Notes under the pieces: model-generated
The model's input: the letters and a program-made list of their open reading frames with translations, nothing else
The model's database searches: none
What the model was told of the DNA's origin: nothing
NCBI GenBank assembly: GCA_008729055.1
Contig: SDUX01000004.1
Location: 1,798,001-1,862,000 of the forward strand
Source of the DNA: Pyropia haitanensis
Taxonomy: Eukaryota > Rhodophyta > Bangiophyceae > Bangiales > Bangiaceae
Reading direction: 5' to 3'
DNA: 64,000 nucleotides
In this document: positions 43,333 to 55,104 of the stretch, one piece after another
Numbering within the stretch: position 1 is the first letter of the stretch
Layout of the letters: each line of letters opens with the position of its first letter
Translations under genes and position numbers: made by a program

Positions 43333-44346
43333 CGCGGCGGCGTGGGGGGGGGGGGGCCCGCGCCGCGCCGACCGCACCGCCGACCCCGCCGACGCGGAGG
43401 CGACGCCGGTGGGGAGGGGGGTACGGCGGCCAAAGAGGTGATTGACAGCGAGAGGAAGGGGAAGAGGGTGGGGAGGTAGGGGGGGGGGGGGGGTGGGTGG
43501 GGCGACGTGGCGCGTTGCGGGTGGGGGCGGGGACGTCCAGCGGGCGGATCGGGGCGGTACCGCGGGGGTGGAACGCCGGCGGCGTCGCGCCCAGGCCCAA
43601 GGCAAGCCGGGCGCCCCCCCAGTGCGGCCAATTGAGGGTTTCGAGCAAGTCACGCTGAGTTGCCAAAACCGATAGCGATTGTGTTGTGGTTTCGTCACTC
43701 GTGGGATCAAAGTCCCGATTTTGGAACTGACGACCGTCCCACAAGCCGACTTGCCAAAACTCTCTCGCGCCAGCGCGGATCTGTAACAAGTAGCCCCCAT
43801 TCCACCCTGTTTCCGCTCTTGCATTATCTCCTCTTGATCGAAATATGAAAAAGAAACGACCTCATCCGACTGGTGCGACCGACACGACCAAACGAAAAGC
43901 ACACACGGCCGGCCACGTGGCCAAGCGCCCCGCTCCATCCCGGCGGTTTCCGATCGCGCTGTACACGGAACTGTACAAGCGCGCGGCCCGTGCAGGCGGC
44001 CTGCGCGGCACGCGCCGCGGCACCGCGGGCGGCGCCAAGGGGGGGGGTGCTTGCCCGTCCGCCGCCGCGGCCGCGGCCGCGCGCCTGCGGCCGCCCCGAC
44101 CGCCGCCGCCGCCCCCACCGCGTGGCGGCCGCCCCGTCCACGCCGGCGGGCACCACCGCCGGCCGCCGCCGCGCCGCCGCGGTCAGGACCGCCGCTGGCA
44201 GGGCGGGCGGCGTTGGCAAGCTTCCGTCCCCCTGCCCTCCCTCGCCCCCTCCCCCCCGCCGGCGGCTGCTGTGTTTTCGTCCCCCCCGCGGGGGGTGCTG
44301 GTGGTGGTGACAGTGGCGGCGGTGGTGGTGGTGGTGGTGGGACGGG
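43333..44346. other. Divergent intergenic region
   Basis: It lies between PHB2 (-) and the Sec3 gene (+). 43630-43960 is clearly less GC-rich. A plus-strand ATG at 43845 opens a Lys/Arg-rich frame (MKKKRPHPTGATDTTKRKAH) that soon becomes low complexity and is not supported. A shared or paired promoter is likely. Confidence 0.4.
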
Positions 44347-44910
44347 ATGGCCCCCCCGCAACCCCCCCCCCCGCCGCCGTCGGCACCGCGGCGGCGACGA
44401 GCGCCCTCGCCGCCGCCATCACCCCCGCCCTCCGCGCCACCGAGACGGTCGTCGTTGCCATCCGGGCGGTGCAGGTGGACGACCGCCCCGAGCTCGTTGC
44501 CGCCACCATTGCCGCCGCGACGGCACGCGCCGACGGGGTCGGCGGCGGCCGCGGCGGCGTCGGCATCGGCGGCGGCGGCGGCGGTGGTGGTGGGGGTGGT
44601 GGTGGTGGTGGTGGTGGGGGTGGCGGTGGGGGGGGGGGGGCACCATCGGCGGGGGGGACGGCAGCGCCGGCGGCAGCGCCGGCGGCAGCGGCGCCGCGGC
44701 GGTCGGCGCGGCGGCGGCGGCGGCGGTCGCGGCGCTCGCGGCGGCCAAGCCGCGGGTGCTGGCGGTGGCGGCGGCGCGCAAGCCGCCGGGGCTGCGGCTG
44801 CTCAAGCTGTCCGACCCGTCGCCGCCGTATCTTGGCGCTGCCGCCGCCGGTGGCGGTGCGGATGGTGGCGGCGGCGGCGGCCTGGGGGGGGTCGGCGCCG
44901 GCCTTGGCCT

Positions 44911-44964
<54 letters not shown>

Positions 44965-46569
44965 GCGGGTGGTGGTCAAGCGCGCGTGGTCGGTGGCGGA
45001 CCTCCGCCGCATCGACGGCCTCGGCGGCCCCGCCGCGACGGCCACCGCGTTTGCGCTGGTGTGGGGCGCCGGCGACCGGGTCGTCACCTGGGTCGCCGCG
45101 TCCCCCGCGGACCGTGCGGTCTTCCTCTGGTCCCTCCTGTCGGCCACCGCGGGGGTGCTCCGCCGCGCGCCGCGGACGGAGAACGTGCGGCTGCTCGAGC
45201 TGCAGGCCGCCGCCGCCGCGGCGGCCGCGACCGCCGCGGCCGCCGCGGGGGGTGGCGGCGGGCGGCAGCTCGACGCGGGCGCGCTGGGGGGGGGGGGGGG
45301 GCGGGGGGGGGGGCGCCGCCGCGGTCGCCGCCGCCGCGGCGGGCACGCCGCTGCCGTCGCCGGGCGCGGCGGCGCTCGCGTTCCTATCGTCGCCGCCGCC
45401 ACCGGCGAGTGGGGGGGGGGGGGGGGGCGGCTATGGGCTGCGCCGGTCCACCACCGCCGCCGCGGCGGGCGGTGGGGGGGGGGGTGGGGGGGGTGGCGCT
45501 GGGGGTGGGGGGGGAGGGGGGGGGGGTGGTGGGGGTGGTGGTGGGGGGGGGGGGGGAGGGGGGGGGGACCGCCGCCGCCGGGCGGGCGGCGCCCACCGGC
45601 GGCGCTCACCGTCGGGCGACCGGGTGGACCGGGGCGGCGGCGTGGCCGCCGCGGCGGTTGGCGGCAGCGGCGGAGGCGGCGGTGGCGGTGGTGGTGGTGG
45701 TGGTGGTGGTGGGGGTGGCGCCGGCGGCGGCGGTGGCGGCGGTGGCGGCAGCGGCGGCCGCTCCTACTCGCACTGGTCGGGGGGTGGCGGCCGCGGGCGG
45801 CGGGCGCCGGGGGATACGCCGCCGACGCCGCCGGCGGGGGTGCTCGTGCGGCGGCACTCGTCGGCGGGCGACGCGGTGCCGCCGAGCGGGGTGGGCGGCG
45901 GTGGCGGCGGCGGTTTGGGGGTCCGCGGCGGGAGCAGCGGGCTTGTCGGGGGGGGGGGTGCCGGTAGCCGCCGGGGGGCGGCGGCCGTCGTGGGCGCCGC
46001 CGACGCCGCCGCCGACGGGCGGGCGCGGCTTGGCGCCGCCGCCGCGACGGCGGCGGCACTGGATGGGCCCCGGGGGGGCTGGGGGGGGGGGGCGCCGCCG
46101 GTGGTGGTGCCGGTGCCGGCGGTGGCGCCGGTGGCGGTGGCGGCGGTGGGGGTGGCGGCGGCGGCGGTGGCGGCGGCGGTGGCCGCCACGGGCGTGACCG
46201 CCGCCGCGGCCGGCGGTGGGCGGCGGGCAGCGACAGCAGCGACGCGAGCGACGATGGCGGCGGCGGCGGCGGCGGCGGCAGCGGCGCGAGTGACACGGAC
46301 GAGGAGGAGGACGCGGAGGGGGGGGGGTCGGGCGTCCCGCCGTCGGCCGTCGCGCGGTACGCGTCGGGCGGCGGCGGCGGCGGCGCCGCCGGGGGGGGGG
46401 GCGCGCCGCCGGGTACGGCCGCCCGCTGGGCGTGGGGGGGGGCGCCCGCCGCCGGCCGCGCCTCGTGCCGCGGACGGCGAGCTCCCCCGACCGCCCCGCC
46501 GCGGCCGCGGCGGCCGGCGGGGGGGCGCCGCCGCACGGCGGCGCGGCCGGCGGTGGTGCCGGGGGGGGG

Positions 46570-46600
<31 letters not shown>

Positions 46601-46932
46601 ACGGCCACCACCCGCACCACCACCACCACCACCACCAGCAGCAGCAGCGGCGGCGGCGGCGGCGGCGGCGCGCGGGTGACGCGGGGGGGGGTGGCGGCTG
46701 GGGAGGGGGGAGCTCGCCGACCTGGGCGCCGCGCTCGGCGCGGCCGCCGCGTTTGGGGGGGGGGGTGGGGGGGGGTGGGGGGGGGGATCGAGGCGCGCCT
46801 CGCCGCGGCGGTGGACGCCGCGGACGCGGCGGCCGCCGCGGCGGTGGCGGCCGCCGCGTCGGCCGCCGCTGGTGGTGGCGGTGGTGGTGGCGGTGGTGGT
46901 GGTGGTGGTGGTGGCGGCGGTGTCGGTGACCC

Positions 46933-46963
<31 letters not shown>

Positions 46964-49645
46964 GGCGTGGCGCCCGCGCTGGCCGCCGCCGCGGCCACCC
47001 TGTCCGCGGCGGCGGCCTCCCCCGGCGGCGCCGCCGTGGACGCCCCCCGCCTGGCCGCCGCCGCGGCGGGCGTCCCCGCCGCCGACGCGGCGCTGCGCGC
47101 GCTCGCCGCCCAGGCGGGGGCGGCGGCCGCGCTCGCCGCCGCCGTCGACGGCCTGCTGGGCCGGGGGGGCTCCGGCCGGCCGACGTGGCCGCCATTGACG
47201 CGGTCCTCGCCGCGGCGGGCCGCGGCGGCAGCGGCGCCGCCGCCACGGTCGGCACCGCTACCAGCGGCGCCGACGGCGGCGGCGCGTCGCCGCCGACGCT
47301 GTCAGCGGTGACGGCAGCAGGGGAGGCGGCGGGGGGGGGCGACGCCGCCGGCGGGGCGGCGGCGGCGGCGGCGGCGGCGGCGGCTACCCCGGCCGGCAGC
47401 GTCGACGACCGGCAGCTGCGGCGGGCGGTGGTGCCGGCGGCGGCGGCGCTCGCCGCGGCGGCGGCCTACACGCCGCCGTCGCCGGCCATGGAGGGGATGG
47501 CCGCGCTCACCGCGGGCCGCACCGCCGCCGCCGCCCGCGCCGACGCGATGGTCGCCACGCTGCTGCCGGCGCTGCGGCGGCGCGCCGATGCGCTCGCCGC
47601 CGCCGCGGCGGGCGTGCCCGCCGCGGGTGCCACCGCGGCGGGGATGGCGGTCGTCACGGGGGTGGGGACGGCCGCGGCGGCGGCGGTGGTGCCGCCCGCC
47701 GGCGCCGCCACCTTTCGTGCCGCCGTCGCCGCGCTGGGCGCGCTCGCCCCCCGCGCCGCCGCCTCCCTCCGCCGCGCGTACGTGGCGGCCGCGTCGCGGC
47801 GGCTGCCGGCGGGCATGACCGCCGCCGCCGCGGCGGTGGCGGCCGCCGCGCCGGCCGTCGCGCCGGGCGCGCCCGCCGCCGCGGCGGTGGGGGCGGCGGT
47901 GGCGGCCGCCGCGACGGCGGTCGCCGACGCGGCGGTGCGGGTGGCGGTCGTCACCGCCGCCGCGTTTGCGCCGCTGCCGCCGGGGGGGGGGGTGGGGGGG
48001 GGGGGCGGGGGGGGGGGCGGCGGCTGCCGCCGCCAGCGGTGCGGCCGGGTCACCGGGGCATCGGCGGCTGTCTGCTGCTGGCGGTGGCAGCGGCAGCGTC
48101 GGCGGCGGCGGCGGCGGCGGCGCCGGCGGTGTGCCGAGGCCGCGCCCGAGCACGGCGCGGCCGACGCCCGCGGCGGCGGCGGCGAGCGTCGCGACGCTCC
48201 TCGGCGGCATCCTCCGCGAGCTCCCCGCCGCCCTCCGCGGCGGCGTCGACGCGGCCGCGTCGGGCGCGGGGGGGGGAGACGCCTACTGGGCCGCCGCGCT
48301 CGCGCTCCGCGCCGTCGCCGCGCGCGTCGCCGCCGACGCGGCCGCCGCCGCCGCCGCCGCCGCCGCCGACGACACGACAGCGGCAGACGCGACCGCGGGG
48401 GTGACGGCGAGCCGGGGGGCGGCCGCCGCCGCGACTCGCGGCGACGACGACCCGCTGGGGGCCGACGCCGACGGCGGGGAGGCGGACGCGGGCGCGACGG
48501 CGGCGGCGGTGGCGGCGGCCGTCGCGGCGGCACGCCGCACAGCCTACGACGCGCTCGTTGGCGTCGCGGCCGTTGCCGAGGCGCGGGTGGCCGAGACCGC
48601 CGCCGCGCTCGCCGCGGCCGTCACCGACGCGGCCGCCGCGGCGGTTGCCGACGGCGGCGGCTGGGGGGGGGGGGGTAGCGCCGAGGACGCCGCGGCGGGG
48701 GGGGGGGGGGGGCGCCCCCGCCAGCTCCCGTGGCGGCGGCGGCGGCGGCGGCGCCGCCGCCGCCGCCGCCGCCGACGACGGCGTGGACCTGGCCGCCGCG
48801 GCGGCGGCGGCGGCGGCGGCCAGCCGGCCGGTGCGGGCGGCGGTGGCGGGCCTCGCCGCGTTTACCGCCGCCGTCGCGGCGGTGGGCACCGCCGCGGCCG
48901 CCGCGGCGGCGGCGGCAGACGCGAGCGGCGGAGACGCGGGCGGCTTCCCCCCAGGCGCGGCGGCGGTGCTCCCCCCCCGGCGCCCGCCTGCAGTGGCTTT
49001 CCACCGCCGCCGCCGGCGGCCGACGCGGACACGGCGGCGGCGGTCGGGCGGCTCGCCGTGACGACCCGCCGCGCAACGGCCGTCGCGGCCGCGGCGGTTG
49101 CCGCCGCCGCGCCGTCCGCGGCGGCGGCGGCGCTCGCCCGCCTGCGCATCACCGCCGCCGCGGCGGTGGCGGCGGCCGCCCCCCCGTCGGCACCGCCGGC
49201 CGCCACCCGCCGCCGCCCGACCGCCGCGACCGCCGCCGGCAGCGGCACCGCCGCCGCTTCCGCGGCGGCCGCCACCCCCGCCGCCGCCGCGCCCGCCACC
49301 GCCGCGGCGGTCACGTCGGCGGCGGCCGCCGCGGCCGCCGCGACCGCCGCGGCGGCACGCGCCGCGGCGGCCGCCGCGGCGGTCGCCGCGGCGGCGGACG
49401 TGGCGGCCGCGCGGCGGCCGGCGGCGGCGGCGGTCGCGGCGGTGCGCGCGGCGGTGGGGGCGGTGGTCGCCCCTGGGGGGGGGGGCGGGGGGGGGGGGGT
49501 GGCGTGGCCCGCCCTGGCCGCCGCCGCCGCGGATGCGCTCGCGGCAGAGGGGGGAGGGGAGGGGGAGGCCGCCGCCCGGCTGCACGCCGAGCTGCTGGTG
49601 GCGGCGGGGGGGGGGGGGGGGTGTGCCAGGGGGAAGGGAGCTTGA
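44347..49645 (+). CDS. SEC3: Exocyst subunit Sec3 homologue, alanine-rich, many frame breaks
   Basis: The start at 44347 (GGGATGG) is followed by a proline-rich leader, then, after a C run (44362-44372), TSALAAAITPALRATETVVV and AIRAVQVDDRPELVAATIAA. After another change near 44627-44639 comes the Sec3 N-terminal PIP2-binding PH-like fold: RKPPGLRLLKLSDPSPPYLG, RVVVKRAWSVADLRRIDGLG, TAFALVWGAGDRVVTWVAAS and PADRAVFLWSLLSATAGVLR. A long Gly/Ser/Ala spacer follows. The rest is helix-forming alanine-rich sequence with Sec3-like elements such as YTPPSPAMEGMAALTAGRTA, MVATLLPALRRRADALAAAA and FRAAVAALGALAPRAAASLR. At least five frame changes occur at G or C runs. Sec3 would tether secretory vesicles to the plasma membrane through PIP2. 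The N-terminal domain is confident; the C-terminal match is weaker. Confidence 0.68.
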
Positions 49646-49774
49646 CGGTGGGCGTGGCAAGGGGGGGGCGCTTGGTGGGGGGGATGATGCATGGTGGGGA
49701 GGGGGGGGGTGCGTGGGGGGGGGGGGGGGAGCGTTGGCGCTTGCTGGTGAAGGGGGGGGAGCTTCCCCGCAAAA

Positions 49775-49811
<37 letters not shown>

Positions 49812-51180
49812 TGCCGCCGCCGCGGTGGCGATTCTATTCTACTAGACCAACGACCGCCCGCCGCCCGGCGGGTGCCGCGACGGCCGCCGCCGCCGCCGCC
49901 GCGGCCGCGGCGGCCGCCGCCGCCGCCGCCGCCGCCGCGACCGCCGCCGCCCCCACCGCGCGACGCGCGTCACGGCGACGGCGGACGCGTCGCCGTCGGC
50001 GGGGCGGCGGGGCGTCCGTAGCGGCCGGCGACGGGCGGGCGCCGCCACGGGCGGGCGGCGCGCGCGGCACGCCGCCCACGCGGCGTCCCCCGTGGACCGC
50101 CCGCCGCGGGCGTCCGCAGCCGCCGCGCCCCCACCCGAGGGGTGGACAAACGCCGAGGCGGCGCGGACCAGAGCTGCCGAGGCGTGTAGTTTGGGGGGGG
50201 AAGGCGGGGGGGGGCCCACGGCGCGGACAACGCGCGGCGTACAGGGAGAAAACAAAGAGAAAAAAAAAAAAACACGAGACGTCGCGGCGCCGCGGGCGCG
50301 GCGCGTGGCGCCAGGCGGGAACGCAACGCCCGGCGCGCGCACCGCCACGCCCCTAGCCGCGTCACGGCCGCGGGTGGCCACCCCCGCGGCAGCAGCACCA
50401 GCGGCGGCAGCGGCGGCGGCGGCGGCGGCGGCGCGTCGGCCCCCCCTGCGGGCGGCCGCGTCTGGCCGGCCGACCCGGCGGCGGCGGCGGCCGCTCTGCC
50501 GGGAGCGCCGCCGCCGCCGCGCCGCCGCCCGGGGGGCGACCCGCGCGTCGGCGCGGAGGGGGGGGGGGCGCCGCCGCCCGCCGCGGCCGCCCGGTGGCGA
50601 GCCGTCCCCGCCGCCCCCGCCACGCGTACGCGTGAGGGCGGATGGGGGTGGCGCGTCGACGGTGCCCCCTCCCGCAGGCCCCGCCCCGCCCCCGGGCTGG
50701 CGCCAGCCGCGGCAGGGGGCGGGCGGTCCCCTCCGCTGCGGCGGTGCGCGCCCGCATTCCACCCCCCACTCCCCCCCTACCACCTCCTGAAACAAGACAA
50801 GCAAGACGATGTGTACTCCCGCCCGCTTGGACGACGCAGGGGAGACAGCGGGCGTCAGGAACGAGGGCGGAATGGCGCACAGGGTCAAGGCAAAAGGGGG
50901 GAAGGCGGCGCAAGGGGCTGGCACAGGACGGGGGGTGCAAACGGGCGCACCCCCCCTGGCACCCCCCCCTTTGCCCGTGCCTCCCCCCCTCCTCACCGTC
51001 ATGCGCCGCGCTCCGCCCACCCCCACCCAAACCCCGCCACCACCCCACCCCCGTGGCCGACAGCATCCACAGCTCCAGGCACGACGGTGCCACCACCGCC
51101 GCGGCCACGGACAGCCATGGGCGACGCCCGCGCCAACACAGAGGCGGGGGCAGCGGCGCGCGCGCAGCCGCCGCCGCCCC
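49646..51180. other. Intergenic region between convergent Sec3 and UPF3
   Basis: It contains G runs near 49670-49760, CCG and GCC repeats at 49780-49810 and 49890-49940, an A run at 50261-50272, and an AT-richer patch at 50780-50900. Frames on both strands are Ala/Arg/Pro mirrors with no recognised motif. Extra 3' exons of UPF3 cannot be ruled out. Confidence 0.3.
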
Positions 51181-51271
51181 CTACCCGTCGGGCGCCCGCG
51201 CAGCGGCGGGGACAAAGCTCGCACCCGCCGCGGCGGCGGCCGCCAGGATGGCCGTCGTTGCCCGCCGACGG

Positions 51272-51323
<52 letters not shown>

Positions 51324-51937
51324 CGCCGCCACCGGCATCCCCACCGCCACCCCCACCGCCACCACTGCTGCTGCCGCCATTGGCGCCGCCCCCACCGCCC
51401 GCCGCCGCTGACGTCAGCGGCGGCGGCGCCACCGCCACCACCGCGCGCGGCGGTGGTGGCCCGGCCGCCGCCGCCGCTGCCATCACGGGCGGCGGTGTGG
51501 GCGGCGGCGCGCCCGCGAGTGGCACCACCGGCAGCGGCTTGGGCACCACCGTCACCGACGGCACCTTGGCCACCTTGGCGCCGCCGCCCGCCGCGAGCCG
51601 CCCACCGCCGCCACCGCCGCCGCCGTTGCCGCTACCACTACCCCCGCCACCCCCACCACTCCCGCCACCGCCACCACCGCCACCGCCTCCACCAGGCCGG
51701 CGCGACACGCCAGCCCGGGCGGGCGAGTCCCCTCCGCCACCGCCCGACGCGGCGGCGGCGGCGGCAGCGGCGGCGGCGGCCGCCGCCACGGGCGGCCGCC
51801 CCCCACCACCGGCGGCCGCCCCCTTGCCGCCCCGCGCAGTCCGCCCGCCACCGTCGGCGCGCCCCCCCCCCCCCGGCTTGACGCCGACAATGGTCGTGAC
51901 GGGCGGCCCGCCCGGCGCGGCGGCCAGCCCCGACGGC

Positions 51938-51968
<31 letters not shown>

Positions 51969-54147
51969 TGCCGCCGCCACCACCCGCACCGCCGCCGCCG
52001 CCTGCGTCACCGGTCGCGGTGGCGGCACGCCCGCTGCCACCGCCGCCACCGCCGCCGCCGCCGCCGCCGCCCTTGCCCCCCCGCCCGCCACCCTTGCCGC
52101 CACCCCGCCCGCCGCGGGAGGCGAGCGCGACGGGCGACGCGGCGGGGCCCGCCGCGGTCGCACCCGCCCCTCCACCTCCCCCGCCACCGCCACCGCCGCC
52201 GCCACTCCCGCCGCCGCTGCCGCCACCACCACCACCACCCCTGCCGCCACCACCGCCGGCCTTGCGCCCCCCCCCCCGCGGCGGCGTCGCGGCCGCCCGC
52301 CCGGCGCCACCCCCTGCCGCCGCCGCCGCGGCCGCCGCGGCGGCGCGGCGTGCGGCCTTGCTGCCCGCCGGGGGGGTGGCGTCCCCGTTGCCGCCGCCGG
52401 CGTCGTGGCCGTTGCCGGCGTGGCCCCCGTCCTCGGCGCGGGCGACGCACCCCGCGGGGGGGCCCGCGCGCCCGCCGCCGCCGCCGCCGCCGCTGCCGCC
52501 GGCGGCGACGCGGACAACAGCAACGACGACGGGCCCGCCACTGGTGCTAGCGGCACCGCTGCCCGGCGGCCACCGCCGAGCAGCCGCGGCGTGACGCCGC
52601 CGCCACCGCCCGTCGACGCGCCCGTCAGGCCCGATGCGGTCGTGCCACCGCCACCGCCACTGCCGCCGCCGCCGCCGCCGCCGCCGCCGGGAGCACCACC
52701 ACCGGCCGTGCCGGCGGCACCGCCCGCCGCCACGCCACGGGAGGCGGCGCCACGACCGAGCAGCGCGGGCCCGCCGCCGCCCCCCCCATTGCCGCCGCCG
52801 CCGCCGGCGGCAGCCCCGCCCCCCCCGTCAGCACCCGCCGCCGGCGCCGCGCGGCGCAGCAGCTTGGGTGCCGCCAGCACCCGCGTCGGCGCCGGCGACG
52901 CCGACGCTGCCGCCGCGGCAGCCGGCACCGCGGCCGTCGCGGCCGCAGCGGCGGCAGCCGCGGCGGCGGCGGCGGCGGCGGCTTTGCGTCCTCCTCCCCC
53001 GCCGCCACCCCCCCCCCCCCCCCCCCCACCGCCCCCCCCCCCCCCAATGGTCTTGGCGCGCCCCCCCCGGCCTTCGCCGCCGCGCTTCTTCCCCCCCCCC
53101 CCCCCCCCCAATGACCTTGCCGAGGGCCTTCCCCCCTCCCCCCCCCCCCTCCCCCACCCCCCCCACCCCCCCCCACCCCCCCCCGCGCGGCGTGCGCGGA
53201 TCGCCTCGACGAGGCTCGTATCCCCCGCCGGCACCGCCGGCGCCGCCGGCAGCAGCCCCTCACTGAGCGGCAGCGCCAGCGGCAGCGCGCCCGCCGCGGC
53301 CGACGCTGCCGCCGACGCCGCCGCCGCCTGCAGCGTCACGTCGGCGACCGCGTCGGCGGCGGCGGCGGCCGCCGCCGCCGCGGCGGGCGAGTCGGCCTCC
53401 GCCTCGGCCGCCGCCGCCGCCGCCGCCGCCGCGCCGGCCGAGCCGGGGTAGAGGGCGGTGGTGGCGGACAGGCTGAGCGCGGCGGCCGCCGCCTCGGCCT
53501 TGTCCCGCGCCTCGAGCGCCGACAGGAAGGCGCGGTAGTGGGGGTCCCGCTCCAGCACCGACGCCGCGGCGGCGGCCGCCCCCTTTTTAGCCGCCGCCCC
53601 CCCGCCGCCGCCGCCACCGCCGCCGCCCTTTTTCGTGTCCCCCGACGCGGCCGCCGCGGCACCGCCGCCGCCGCCGCCGCCCGCCGCGGCGAGCGACGGC
53701 GGGGACGGCGGGGCGCCCCCAGCGGGCGCCCCCGCCCCGCCCGCCGCCGCCTGCCCCACCGCCGCGCCCGTCGGCACCGCGGCGGCGGCGGCCGCCGCCG
53801 CCGTCGCCGCCGCCGACGGCGCGGCGGCAAAGCGGGCGGCACCCCCCCCCCCCCGGGGGCACACTCCGCGAGCGGCAGCGGCGGCAGCCGCTGCACGCGC
53901 GCGCGCTCGACGACGAGCCCCCCCGCGGCGGCCATGCCCGGCAGCCGCACCCCCGCGACGGCCGCCGCAAACGCCGCCGCGGCGGCAGCGTCGCAAAACG
54001 CGGCGTGCGCGACGGGGAGGAGGGACAGGCCCGCCGCGGCGCGGGCGGCGAGGGGGCGCGCCGCCGCCGCGGCGGCGGCCATGGCGTTGGCGCGCGCCGC
54101 CGCGGCGGCGGCCGTCACGGCCGTCGCCGCGTCGGCCGGCCCGCCGC

Positions 54148-54204
<57 letters not shown>

Positions 54205-54959
54205 TCGCCCCGCCGCCGCCGCTGCCGGCTGGCGGTGCCACGCCGCCGGCAGTGGCAGCAGCAGCGGTGCCGGCGGCGGCCGCAGAGCCGGTAGTAGCGG
54301 CGGCGGGGGCCGCCGCGGGCGCGGCGGCCGCCGCGGCGGCGGCGGCAGCGGCGGCCCCCCCCGCGGCGGCGACCGCCGCCCCCCCCCCCGTCCCCGGCAG
54401 CAGCGACCGCCACACCACCGACGGCGCGTACGGCGCGAGCAGCGCGTCGAGGTCGGCCGCGTCAAACGCGGGCGGCAGCGCGCGGAGGACCACCTTGACC
54501 GCCGCCGCCGCCGCCGCGGCGGACCGCTCCCGCGCCGCGGCGGCGGCGGCGGCCGCCGCCGCCGCCGCGGACGGGGGGCGCCCGGCCTTGGCGCGCCGGG
54601 AGAGGCGCGCTGAGGGGGGGGGGGGGCGCCCGTCGGCGCCGCCGCCACCGCCGCCACCGCCGCCACCGCCGCCGCCGCCGCCGCCGCCGGGGCGGCCGCC
54701 TAGGACCTTGGGGGGGCCGCCCGCCGACGCGGCCGCCCCGCCGCCGCCGCGCTCACGGTCGCGCTCCCGCTCCCGCTCCCGCCGGCCCCCCGACGGCCGG
54801 CCCCGCCCGCCGCCGCCGCCGCCGTCACCACCGCCACGGCGGCCGCCGCCGGCGGCGCGCGGCGGCGCGTCGGCCGGCGGGCGGGCCGACGATCCATCGG
54901 CGCCACCCCCACCCCCACCCCCACCCCCACCCCCACCGCCGCCAGCAGGTGCCCCCGCC

Positions 54960-54997
<38 letters not shown>

Positions 54998-55104
54998 GCC
55001 GCCACCGCTGCGGCCGCCGTGGCGCCCGCGGTGCCCCCCCCCCCCCCCCCACCCCCCTCTCCCGCGGCCGGCAGCTGCGCAGACGGCACCCGGCGGCGCA
55101 CCAT
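51181..55104 (-). CDS. UPF3: Nonsense-mediated decay factor UPF3, with frame breaks
   Basis: The ATG at 55104 gives MVRRRVPSAQLPAAGEGG, but it lies in a different frame from the domain and needs a shift at the run 55038-55051. A Gly-rich and RERERERDRER-containing leader follows. The Smg4/UPF3 RNP-like domain is VKVVLRALPPAFDAADLDAL, LAPYAPSVVWRSLLPG, a long Ala/Gly insert, then AAGLSLLPVAHAAFCDAAAA, FAAAVAGVRLPG and VVERARVQRLPPLPLAE. After a change at 53841-53854 the diagnostic DPHYRAFLSALEARDKAEAA follows, equivalent to the DPEYxxFLE motif of UPF3. The remainder is Gly/Ala-rich with patches such as DTSLVEAIRARRAGG, RVLAAPKLLRRAAP and PVTTIVGVKPGG. UPF3 links exon-junction complexes to UPF2. 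C-terminal frames after about 52200 are uncertain. Confidence 0.72.
54905..54936 (-). repeat. ACCCCC/GGGGGT hexanucleotide microsatellite
   Basis: About five tandem ACCCCC units on the plus strand lie within the Gly-rich leader of the UPF3 gene. It is the same unit as the larger array at 9055-9102, in the opposite orientation. Confidence 0.7.

Noticed and set aside
43845..44346. Plus-strand frame starting MKKKRPHPTGATDTTKRKAH as the Sec3 N-terminus
   Set aside because: It lies in the AT-richer promoter-like region and has no Sec3 similarity; the ATG at 44347 is closer to the conserved domain.
42388..44361. A 657-codon minus-strand frame that includes prohibitin exon 1
   Set aside because: It reads through the prohibitin intron; the GTACGT/CTGCAG splice restores the conserved [10 protein letters not shown].
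50642..53451. Long plus-strand proline/alanine-rich frames opposite the UPF3 gene
   Set aside because: They are the mirror of Gly/Ala codons; the conserved UPF3 motifs are on the minus strand.
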